From assembly GCA_023391955.1 (NCBI GenBank), contig JAEWAA010000666.1:1-6469 (forward strand): a stretch of DNA of 6,469 nucleotides, given 5' to 3'. The position numbers were made by a program, and so were the translations under genes. Of the stretch, positions 1-4,669 are shown piece after piece (positions within the stretch are counted from its first letter, which is position 1; the number at the start of each line of letters is the position of its first letter). The notes under the pieces are model-generated. The model was not told where the DNA came from, did no database searches, and worked only from the letters and a program-made list of their open reading frames with translations. Source of the DNA: Bacillota bacterium (GTDB taxonomy: Bacteria; Bacillota; Bacilli; Paenibacillales; NBRC-103111).

Positions 1-50
1 GGCCGTTACTGCATTCAGTAGCGCTTTCAGGCGCGGTCAACCAACGAGGA
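1..50. other. Non-coding left edge
   Basis: I see no gene in these bases. There is a short hairpin with arms TACTG (7-11) and CAGTA (16-20). A pair of GCGC blocks (21-24 and 31-34) could form a second weak stem. No ribosome binding site or start codon for a gene downstream of acpP is visible, so whatever follows acpP on the minus strand starts beyond the window. Confidence 0.4.
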
Positions 51-84
51 CAAGTCCCGTTGTCATAATAACAAACGGGACTTG
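51..84 (-). terminator. Stem-loop downstream of acpP, U-tract absent
   Basis: An 11-bp perfect inverted repeat (51-61 with 74-84, arm CAAGTCCCGTT) has a 12-nt loop and starts 10 nt after the acpP stop. Read on the minus strand, the stem is followed by TCCTCGTTGG rather than a run of T. It therefore does not fit a standard intrinsic terminator. It may stabilise the acpP mRNA end, cause partial termination, or mark a processing point before a gene further along. Confidence 0.45.
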
Positions 85-93
85 GTGCTCTAC

Positions 94-327
94 TTACGCA
101 TGAGATTTTATGTAATTCACTACTTCTCCCACAGACGTAATCTTTTCTGCATCCTCATCGGAAATTTCCAGATCGAACTCGTCTTCGAGTTCCATCACTA
201 ATTCTACTACGTCGAGAGAATCAGCGCCCAGGTCATCTTTAAAAGAAGCTTCCAGGGTGACTTCTGCTTCATCCACCCCTAAGCGGTCGACGACGATTCG
301 TTTTACACGATCCAAAATATCGGACAT
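94..327 (-). CDS. acpP: Acyl carrier protein
   Basis: This is the 77-residue carrier of growing fatty acyl chains in cytoplasmic type II fatty acid synthesis; acyl groups ride as thioesters on a 4'-phosphopantetheine arm. The sequence shows the phosphopantetheine attachment motif G-A-D-S-L with Ser37. The acidic helix II that follows (VVELVMELEDEF) docks partner enzymes, and the C-terminal segment (SDEDAEKITSVGEVVNYI) is typical. The length equals that of Bacillus subtilis AcpP. I chose the ATG at 325-327 because AGGAGGTG (334-341) sits 6 nt upstream; a GTG nine bases earlier in frame is part of that ribosome binding site. It lies 77 nt downstream of fabG on the same strand, so the two probably share a transcript, with a possible extra promoter in the gap. 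Identification is secure. Confidence 0.97.
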   Translation of the reverse strand: MSDILDRVKRIVVDRLGVDEAEVTLEASFKDDLGADSLDVVELVMELEDEFDLEISDEDAEKITSVGEVVNYIKSHA

Positions 328-348
328 CCGGTTCACCTCCTCTTTGGT

Positions 349-354
349 ATTATA
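349..354 (-). promoter_or_regulatory. Possible internal promoter (-10) for acpP
   Basis: The minus strand reads TATAAT at 354-349 in the fabG-acpP gap, but no good -35 hexamer lies 16-18 nt upstream. Transcription from it would start close to the ribosome binding site at 341-334 and give a very short leader. A separate acpP promoter would allow the high carrier-protein levels cells need. This is a weak call based on one hexamer. Confidence 0.3.
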
Positions 355-404
355 CGAGAATTAAAATCAAAATGCCATATCCCGCGGCAAAATATGTAGG
401 GGTA

Positions 405-1148
405 TCAACCCATGTACATGCCGCCGTCCACATGGAGGGTCTGCCCGGTGAGATAAGAAGCATCCTCGGAAGCCAGGAAGCGCACCACACGGGCGATTTC
501 TTCAGGCCCGCCCATCCGGCCAAGGGGGATCTGGGGAAGAAGGGCCCCCTTCTGCTCGTCGGAGAGCTTATCCGTCATGTCCGTGGCAATGAAGCCCGGA
601 GCTACAGCATTGACGGTAATCCCGCGGCTGGCCAGCTCACGGGCCGAGGCTTTGGTCAAGCCGATGACCCCTGCCTTGGCAGCCACATAGTTGGCTTGGC
701 CGGGATTGCCCAAGGCGCCCACCACCGATGAAATATTGATGATTCTGCCGGAGCGCTGCTTCATCATCGGCCGGGTGACCGCTTTGATGCAGTTGAAGAC
801 ACCCTTCAGGTTGGTGTTGATCACCTGGTCGAATTCCTCTTCCTTCATCCGCATAATCAGGTTGTCCCGGGTAATGCCGGCATTATTCACCAGAATATCG
901 ATACGGCCAAAAGCCTCAATGGTCTGGCTGACCATCTGCTCTGCTTCTGCCGCATTTCCCACGTCCGCCTTGATGATGATGGCACGCCGGCCTATACCTT
1001 CGATTTCGCGGGCAACGGCGGCTGCCGCCTCCTCGCTGCCTGCGTAATTTACGGCCACATCTGCGCCCGCCGCCGCCAGCTCCAGGGCAATGGCCCGGCC
1101 GATGCCCCGGGACGCCCCGGTGACAAGAGCGGTTTTACCGGATAGCAT
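405..1148 (-). CDS. fabG: 3-oxoacyl-[acyl-carrier-protein] reductase
   Basis: This enzyme performs the NADPH-dependent reduction of 3-oxoacyl-ACP to 3-hydroxyacyl-ACP, the first reductive step of each fatty acid elongation cycle, in the cytoplasm. The 247-residue product is a classical short-chain dehydrogenase/reductase of normal FabG length. Visible motifs are the cofactor-binding TGASRGIG (residues 10-17), NNAG (88-91), and the catalytic set Asn113 (TNLKGVF), Ser141, Tyr154 and Lys158 (YVAAK). The C-terminal LTGQTLHVDGG is also typical. The ATG at 1146-1148 has AGGAGGG (1156-1162) 7 nt upstream. acpP follows 77 nt downstream, the usual partner order. The odd point is upstream: instead of fabD there is a hairpin-rich gap and a decayed methyltransferase gene. 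Either the cluster has been interrupted or this is a second fabG-acpP pair. No convincing promoter was found directly upstream. Confidence 0.95.
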   Translation of the reverse strand: MLSGKTALVTGASRGIGRAIALELAAAGADVAVNYAGSEEAAAAVAREIEGIGRRAIIIKADVGNAAEAEQMVSQTIEAFGRIDILVNNAGITRDNLIMRMKEEEFDQVINTNLKGVFNCIKAVTRPMMKQRSGRIINISSVVGALGNPGQANYVAAKAGVIGLTKASARELASRGITVNAVAPGFIATDMTDKLSDEQKGALLPQIPLGRMGGPEEIARVVRFLASEDASYLTGQTLHVDGGMYMG

Positions 1149-1166
1149 AAGCGATCCCTCCTAAGA

Positions 1167-1186
1167 GTTTTTGCGCCAGCAAAAAC
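1167..1186. repeat. Short perfect hairpin upstream of fabG RBS
   Basis: GTTTTTGC (1167-1174) and GCAAAAAC (1179-1186) are perfect 8-bp arms around a 4-nt loop. They lie 5 nt upstream of the fabG ribosome binding site on the minus strand. An overlapping alternative pairs GCCAG (1175-1179) with CTGGC (1186-1190). In mRNA the structure could influence translation of fabG, or it may be the outer end of the larger palindromic element next to it. Confidence 0.5.
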
Positions 1187-1205
1187 TGGCTTCGTAAGCA
1201 TTCAC

Positions 1206-1312
1206 TTAAGAGCTGCGAGGAAATTAGTATCCGCTTTTGCTGACAAAATCTCCACGGTTTTGGGAGTTTTGTCAGCAAATTAGCGGTACTTTATTTCGTC
1301 GCAGTCTCTAAA
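1206..1312. repeat. Long imperfect palindrome (about 43 bp of paired stem)
   Basis: The two halves of this 107-nt stretch are near-complementary. The core is TTTGCTGACAAAA (1236-1248) against TTTTGTCAGCAAA (1267-1279), capped by CTCC/GGAG (1250-1253, 1263-1266) and a 9-nt loop. Pairing continues outward through CCGCT/AGCGG, AGTA/TACT, GAAAT/ATTTC, CTGCGA/TCGCAG and GAGA-type blocks, broken by single bulges and mismatches. There is no coding potential inside, and the outer right arm overlaps the stop codon of the methyltransferase relic. The size and imperfect symmetry resemble a dispersed palindromic repeat or a MITE-like element more than a terminator, because neither strand has a proper U-tract after the stem. 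Whether it is repeated elsewhere in the genome cannot be seen here. Confidence 0.7.
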
Positions 1313-1544
1313 TGTCCAACTCGTTTCTCTCCAGGATGATAAAGTCTGCTGAAGAAATTCCGGGATGCTTCTGGGGAATGACTTCCTTCACCTTGAAGTT
1401 TGGATAGTTGGCCAGATACTTAAAGATGTCGCGGATACCCTTTTCCGCAAGATAAGCATTGATCACGGAGGCTTTGAACTTCGCCAGAACCCCGTAAGAC
1501 CCGCTTCCCGAGGTTCCCCCCAATTGATAATTTTTCTCCCAAAT
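1308..1544 (-). pseudogene. Internally deleted SAM-dependent methyltransferase remnant
   Basis: The open frame reads I-W-E-K-N-Y then QLGGTSGSGSYGVLAKFKAS and a few more residues, matching the N-terminal signature (WExxYxxGGxSGxGSYGxLAxFKAxxIN) of a family of class I SAM-dependent methyltransferases of roughly 200 residues. Shortly after, it runs straight into FKYLANYPNFKVKEVIPQKH and SSADFIILER, which resembles the C-terminal end of the same family. The SAM-binding core normally between them (EFGCGDGNQ and the following strands, about 120 residues) is absent. The likely junction is near 1420-1435, after residues EKGIRD. A TGA at 1545-1547 precedes the frame, so the true N-terminus is lost too. 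A TTG at 1521-1523 is the only in-frame start, and it has no well-placed ribosome binding site. The relic should be inactive. The family match rests on recalled motifs, so a search is needed to confirm it. Confidence 0.6.
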
Positions 1545-1570
1545 TCATATGTAAAAAAAGCAGCAAAAAA

Positions 1571-1599
1571 AACGGCTCCCCCTCAATGGGGAAGCCGTT
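1571..1599 (-). terminator. Intrinsic terminator of rhaA
   Basis: Arms AACGGCT (1571-1577) and AGCCGTT (1593-1599), plus an inner CCCC/GGGG after one mismatch, close a 5-nt loop. On the minus strand the stem is followed directly by a run of T (complement of the A-run at 1565-1572). It begins 17 nt after the rhaA stop codon. This is a classic Rho-independent terminator, so rhaA is probably transcribed alone and does not read through into the methyltransferase relic. Confidence 0.88.
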
Positions 1600-1616
1600 A
1601 TATGATTTTGCGAAGC

Positions 1617-2855
1617 TTAGCGCTTCAGCAGAACGTCTTTTTCGTAAGTTTTCACTTGGGTCAGCCATTCCTCGCGGACCGGTACGCCCATCTTTTCGCA
1701 GTAGTGGTCCCAGATGGCGCCGAACGGATAGGACTTGAATTCCTCCACCAGGGCAAGACGGGTGGTGTAATCCTTCTCCAGCTCCACCTTCTTCAGGAGC
1801 TCTACCGGCTCCAGCTTGGCGCGGAGGATAGCCTTGATGGTGTTGCGTGCGCCGATGACCCATGCCGCGATCCGGTTGATGCTGGCATCGAAGAAGTCCA
1901 GGCCGATATGAGTGGTGCTGTACAGGTTGTGGCGCTCCAGCTCACGGGCAATGTCCATCAGCTCGTCGTCCATGATGACCACGTGGTCACTGTCCCAACG
2001 GATCGGACGGCTTACGTGAAGCAGAATGCCCGGCGTGAACATGGAAACGGAGGACAGCTTGTTGGAGATGACTTCCGTCGGATGGAAGTGGCCGGCATCC
2101 AGACAAAGCAGCTTTTGCTTTTGTACGGCGTAGCCCATGTAAAATTCGTGGGAGCCAACTACGTAAGCTTCGGAGCCAATACCGAACACCTTGCTTTCCA
2201 CAGCGTCCAGGTTATGGGCCGGGTTCAGCTCTTCCGCGAAGATTTCATCAAGGGATTCCTTCAGACGCACCCGCGGAGAAAGACGGTCAACCGGGATATC
2301 CTTGAAGCCGTCGGGAATCCATACGTTGGTTACGCAGGGTTGGCCCAGCTCTTCACCGAAATAAGCGCCGATTTTACGGGAGGCCTTGCAATGCTCAACC
2401 CAGAACTTGCGGATGTCATTGTCTGCATGGCTCAGCGTGAAACCGTCGGCGGACAGATCATGGGAGAAGCAGGTGGGGTTGAAGTCCAGACCCAGTCCTT
2501 TTTCCTTGGCCCATTTCACCCAGGGAGCGTAATGCTTGGGCTCCAGCTTGTCCCAGCTAACCTTCTCTTCGGTGTCCGCATAGATAGCATGCAGGTTTAC
2601 CTTATGGGTGCCGGGGATCATGGAAAGGGCTTTGTCCAGATCCTGGCGGAGCTCTTCAGCAGTGCGGGCAGCGCCCGGATAGTTGCCGGTTACGGAGATA
2701 CCGCCGGTCAGCTCCTGGTCACGGTTCAGGAAGCCGCGTACGTCGTCGCCTTGCCAGCAGTGCAGGGAGATTTTTACCTTGGACAGGGATTCCAATACTT
2801 CGTCTACATTAATCCCATGTTTTTCGTACAGTTTTTTAGCCTCATCAAAATTCAT
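1617..2855 (-). CDS. rhaA: L-rhamnose isomerase
   Basis: RhaA interconverts L-rhamnose and L-rhamnulose, the first step of L-rhamnose breakdown in the cytoplasm. It is a metal-dependent (Mn2+ and a second divalent ion) TIM-barrel enzyme. The 412-residue product shows family blocks HCWQGDD (32-38), DFNPTCFSH (124-132), NVWIPDG (177-183), LDAGHFHPTE (252-261) and IRWDSDHVV (285-293). The metal ligands known in the E. coli enzyme all appear at one constant offset: Glu220, Asp253, His256, His280, Asp288, Asp290 and Asp320. The site therefore looks intact. The ATG at 2853-2855 has GGAGGAG (2864-2870) 8 nt upstream; an in-frame GTG three codons earlier overlaps that ribosome binding site. An AraC-family gene is divergent, and a terminator follows immediately. 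rhaB and rhaD are not adjacent, so the kinase and aldolase must be encoded elsewhere. Confidence 0.97.
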   Translation of the reverse strand: MNFDEAKKLYEKHGINVDEVLESLSKVKISLHCWQGDDVRGFLNRDQELTGGISVTGNYPGAARTAEELRQDLDKALSMIPGTHKVNLHAIYADTEEKVSWDKLEPKHYAPWVKWAKEKGLGLDFNPTCFSHDLSADGFTLSHADNDIRKFWVEHCKASRKIGAYFGEELGQPCVTNVWIPDGFKDIPVDRLSPRVRLKESLDEIFAEELNPAHNLDAVESKVFGIGSEAYVVGSHEFYMGYAVQKQKLLCLDAGHFHPTEVISNKLSSVSMFTPGILLHVSRPIRWDSDHVVIMDDELMDIARELERHNLYSTTHIGLDFFDASINRIAAWVIGARNTIKAILRAKLEPVELLKKVELEKDYTTRLALVEEFKSYPFGAIWDHYCEKMGVPVREEWLTQVKTYEKDVLLKR

Positions 2856-3142
2856 AATCGTCACTCCTCCATTTTACATAAAAACTGGTTTGTACCCAGT
2901 AAGTTTGCCTCATGATAAAACGCTTTCTTCCTACTCCCCTACTATAGCAGCAACGGCAGCCGGAATGAAATGGCGGATGTTTAGAGATTGTGTTCCGGCA
3001 ATCTTAAAATCCTCCATCTTTGAGAGCATTATTGTCCATTTCTCATTCATCGGTTACAATAAAACTGTATACAGACTAATAATTCATTCAGACGATATTA
3101 ATCTTCCCCATTAATTTGATACAGGAAGAGGAGAAGCCAAAT
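2856..3142. promoter_or_regulatory. Divergent rhaA / araC control region
   Basis: This 287-nt non-coding gap separates the two divergent genes. On the minus strand TATAGT (2946-2941) is a plausible -10 for rhaA. Its best spaced -35 is poor (TTCATT, 2969-2964), as expected for an activator-dependent promoter. Upstream of it are a perfect 7-bp inverted repeat GCCGGAA/TTCCGGC (2959-2965, 2993-2999) and, overlapping its right arm, AGATTG-N8-CAATCT (2985-3004). Two TCCAT-containing half-sites 22 nt apart (3013, 3035) could suit an AraC-type dimer. A 10-bp palindrome CTGTATACAG lies at 3065-3074. The araC promoter may be TTACAA (3054-3059) with AATAAT (3078-3083), but this is weak. A small hairpin ACTGG/CCAGT (2884-2900) lies in the rhaA leader. 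Confidence 0.5.
2914..2928. promoter_or_regulatory. Candidate cre (CcpA) site downstream of the rhaA start
   Basis: The sequence GATAAAACGCTTTCT keeps the central AAAACGCTTTC of the catabolite-responsive element and matches 12 of 15 positions of a typical cre, but lacks the leading TG. It lies a few bases downstream of the transcription start inferred from TATAGT at 2946-2941, a position where CcpA usually blocks elongation or initiation. Catabolite repression of a rhamnose gene is biologically expected. Binding is inferred from sequence only. Confidence 0.5.
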
Positions 3143-4066
3143 ATGCAGAATCAACCAGATATCTGGTTTAGGATGTCCCGTCTATGCCGCTTGGATGTGA
3201 AGTGGACAGGATACCACCAAGGCAATGCCCCTTTGGCCAGCTATGAGCATTCCAACCCGTATTACGAGATCCTGGTGGTCACCGAAGGGCCCATATATTT
3301 GAAATCCGAGGACGCGGAGCTGGAGCTGGTATCCGGCGAGTGTTACCTGCTCACACCTTGGGAGCGTCATACCGCCTGGCGGCTGACCCATGAGCATGCA
3401 GGCTTTTTCTGGGTGCAATTTTTCGCTACCCCCGGCCTTACCCCCGGAACACCTGACGAAATGCCCCTTGCCGAACCCGAAAGCTGGCTGGACAAAAGCC
3501 GCCAGGAGCTGCGTACGGGCCAGGATGAGGAGGCCGAGCACCTGCTTTTGCCCCGGCGCTTTCAGCCGGTCCGCCGTTATGAGCTGTTGAACCTGTTCGA
3601 GAAGCTTCATGGAGAAATGGAGCATCCGAGGGGCTATTTCCGCTACCGCTCCTCCCTTTTGCTGGGCCAGATTTTCCACCTGATTGCCGAAGATCTGCTT
3701 TCCAAGGAAAATCTCCAAACCTCCGTTCCCGCCGCGTTTTTGGCCTACCGCCAGCTGGTCAATCTGCTGAACGAAAGCTACAACACCGAGCCGGACAGGG
3801 CATTTATCGAAAGCCAGCTCAACCGGAAATATGAATACCTTTGCCACATTTTCAAGAAATATTCGGGCATGTCCATCTTTACGTACATTCATCAGCTCCG
3901 CATCCAGCGGGCCCAGTATCTCCTGATGAACAGCGAGCTGCCGGTAAACCGGATTTCCGAGTCCGTCGGCTTCAGCGACCCGTATTATTTCAGCCGGTTG
4001 TTTAAGCGTTTCACCCATTGCAGCCCCAGCGATTTCCGGAAGCAGAACGGCCAAATTGGCAATTAA
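3143..4066 (+). CDS. AraC-family transcriptional regulator, probable rhamnose regulator
   Basis: This is a DNA-binding activator or repressor of 307 residues. The N-terminal part (about 35-95, SNPYYEILVVTEGPIYLKSE through WERHTAW to FFWVQFF) has the beta-rich pattern of an AraC-type cupin sugar-sensing domain. A helical linker follows (about 145-210). The C-terminal 95 residues form the paired helix-turn-helix domain: the first around 217-240, the second around 266-286 (VNRISESVGFSDPYYFSRLFK), ending in the family's typical SPSDFRK. The ATG at 3143-3145 follows AGGAAGAGGAG (3123-3133) with a 9-nt gap; the TTG at 3116 in the same frame lies upstream of that ribosome binding site and is unlikely. 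Its divergent position next to rhaA suggests it senses rhamnose or a rhamnose-derived sugar and controls rhaA. The ligand is inferred from context only. Confidence 0.88.
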   Translation: MQNQPDIWFRMSRLCRLDVKWTGYHQGNAPLASYEHSNPYYEILVVTEGPIYLKSEDAELELVSGECYLLTPWERHTAWRLTHEHAGFFWVQFFATPGLTPGTPDEMPLAEPESWLDKSRQELRTGQDEEAEHLLLPRRFQPVRRYELLNLFEKLHGEMEHPRGYFRYRSSLLLGQIFHLIAEDLLSKENLQTSVPAAFLAYRQLVNLLNESYNTEPDRAFIESQLNRKYEYLCHIFKKYSGMSIFTYIHQLRIQRAQYLLMNSELPVNRISESVGFSDPYYFSRLFKRFTHCSPSDFRKQNGQIGN

Positions 4067-4067
4067 G

Positions 4068-4081
4068 ACAAAGAAATTTGT
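4068..4081 (+). other. Weak AT-rich hairpin after araC
   Basis: ACAAA/TTTGT arms around GAAA lie directly after the regulator's stop codon. The stem is only five mostly A-T pairs and has no T-run, so it is not convincing as a terminator. Read-through into the next gene is therefore possible despite that gene's own promoter. Confidence 0.25.
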
Positions 4082-4101
4082 ACGTTTTCACAAAAAAGGT
4101 G

Positions 4102-4130
4102 TTTGCAGGCCGTTTTGTTTGTGCTATAAT
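4102..4130 (+). promoter_or_regulatory. Promoter of the LytTR-type gene
   Basis: TTTGCA (4102-4107) and TATAAT (4125-4130) are separated by 17 nt, and a TG dinucleotide at 4122-4123 gives an extended -10. This is a strong vegetative-type (SigA) promoter. The start is expected near 4137, inside the cre site, and the leader to the gene start would be about 38 nt. Confidence 0.75.
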
Positions 4131-4143
4131 GAAAGCGCTAACA
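4129..4143. promoter_or_regulatory. Consensus-perfect cre (CcpA) site on the promoter
   Basis: ATGAAAGCGCTAACA matches every fixed position of the cre consensus WTGNAANCGNWWNCW. It begins within the -10 hexamer and covers the expected transcription start, so bound CcpA would exclude RNA polymerase. The gene downstream is therefore predicted to be repressed when a preferred sugar is available. Confidence 0.82.
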
Positions 4144-4174
4144 TATCACCGATTCTAAAAGGGGGACGTTGATC

Positions 4175-4516
4175 GTGGAGCAAGAGTTCAAAGATATGTA
4201 TGAGGATTTTGAACCCAACCGTGACACCTACTTCTTCAAAGTCGGCAACGGCGGCCTGATCAGCTTTCACGGCAGGAATTACAATATCAGAAAATCCCTG
4301 TCCGAGGACCAACTGAAGCTGCTGATCCGTGATTCCATGTTTTTGCGTATTTCCTCCAACTGCTATGTCAACGTTGATAAAATCTCCTCTGTCGAGAAAG
4401 ACCACATCCGGTTCCTGGATCATACCACCGGCTCCAAAATCGTCAGTGTGCCCCTCTGGAAGAAACAAACCCTTCAAGAGCGCCTAACCCAACGCAAACA
4501 AACGGTCGTCCACTGA
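4175..4516 (+). CDS. Stand-alone LytTR-type DNA-binding protein
   Basis: This 113-residue protein appears to be little more than one LytTR DNA-binding domain. Residues 19-52 give the first strands and helix, and 56-70 (FLRISSNCYVNVDKI) match the hallmark FxRxHRSxxVNxxxI segment. The final strands and helix follow (KIVSVPLWKKQTLQERL, 88-104). There is no response-regulator receiver domain, membrane segment or signal peptide. The central H-R/N-S of the hallmark is replaced by S-S-N, which removes residues that contact DNA bases in AgrA-type proteins. I chose the GTG at 4175 because the AAGGGGGA ribosome binding site (4159-4166) sits about 9 nt upstream; a TTG at 4169 is also possible but too close. 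It has its own promoter with an overlapping cre site, and a terminator follows. Its targets are unknown. The fold assignment is fairly confident, the role is not. Confidence 0.75.
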   Translation: MEQEFKDMYEDFEPNRDTYFFKVGNGGLISFHGRNYNIRKSLSEDQLKLLIRDSMFLRISSNCYVNVDKISSVEKDHIRFLDHTTGSKIVSVPLWKKQTLQERLTQRKQTVVH

Positions 4517-4568
4517 TTCCTTGTCGCCCACCTTTCACCACTGCCCATTCACCCAACGCAATACAAAT

Positions 4569-4635
4569 AAAGCCCTGCTCCGCTGGATGGAAAAGCCAAT
4601 GGCTGCCATAAACGGAAGAGGGCTTTTTGTTTTGT
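4569..4635 (+). terminator. Terminator between convergent genes, possibly bidirectional
   Basis: AAAGCCCT (4569-4576) pairs with AGGGCTTT (4619-4626), continued by TCCG/CGGA (4579-4582, 4613-4616). Inside is a smaller ATGG...AGCC-AAT-GGCT...CCAT structure. On the plus strand the stem runs into TTTTTGTTTTGT, so it should terminate the LytTR-type gene. On the minus strand it is followed by TTATTTGTATT, so it may also end the alpha-E gene transcript. Confidence 0.72.
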
Positions 4636-4669
4636 CCGGTTAAGCCTTGTTGTGTCCAATCTGCCGCAG

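Noticed and set aside
17..31. GCGCTTTCA near the left edge as a cre site
   Set aside because: Only the right half fits the cre pattern; the left half lacks TG and AA, and no promoter is visible nearby.
1222..1232. AATTAGTATCC as a FapR operator upstream of fabG
   Set aside because: It resembles one half of the FapR site, but the other half is missing at the required spacing and the bases are part of the long palindrome.
1420..1863. A 147-codon minus-strand frame crossing the end of rhaA into the relic, including an ATG at 1548
   Set aside because: It is out of frame with rhaA, crosses the rhaA terminator, and does not encode the methyltransferase signature. The peptide from the ATG has no family resemblance.
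1365..2915. A 516-codon open frame on the plus strand opposite rhaA
   Set aside because: It lies antisense to the unmistakable rhaA, has no recognisable domain or ribosome binding site, and runs through the relic, the rhaA terminator and the rhaA leader. It reflects codon bias of the opposite strand.
3182..4054. A 290-codon open frame on the minus strand opposite the AraC gene
   Set aside because: The AraC-family frame on the plus strand has a full cupin plus helix-turn-helix domain layout and a good ribosome binding site. The antisense frame resembles no known protein.
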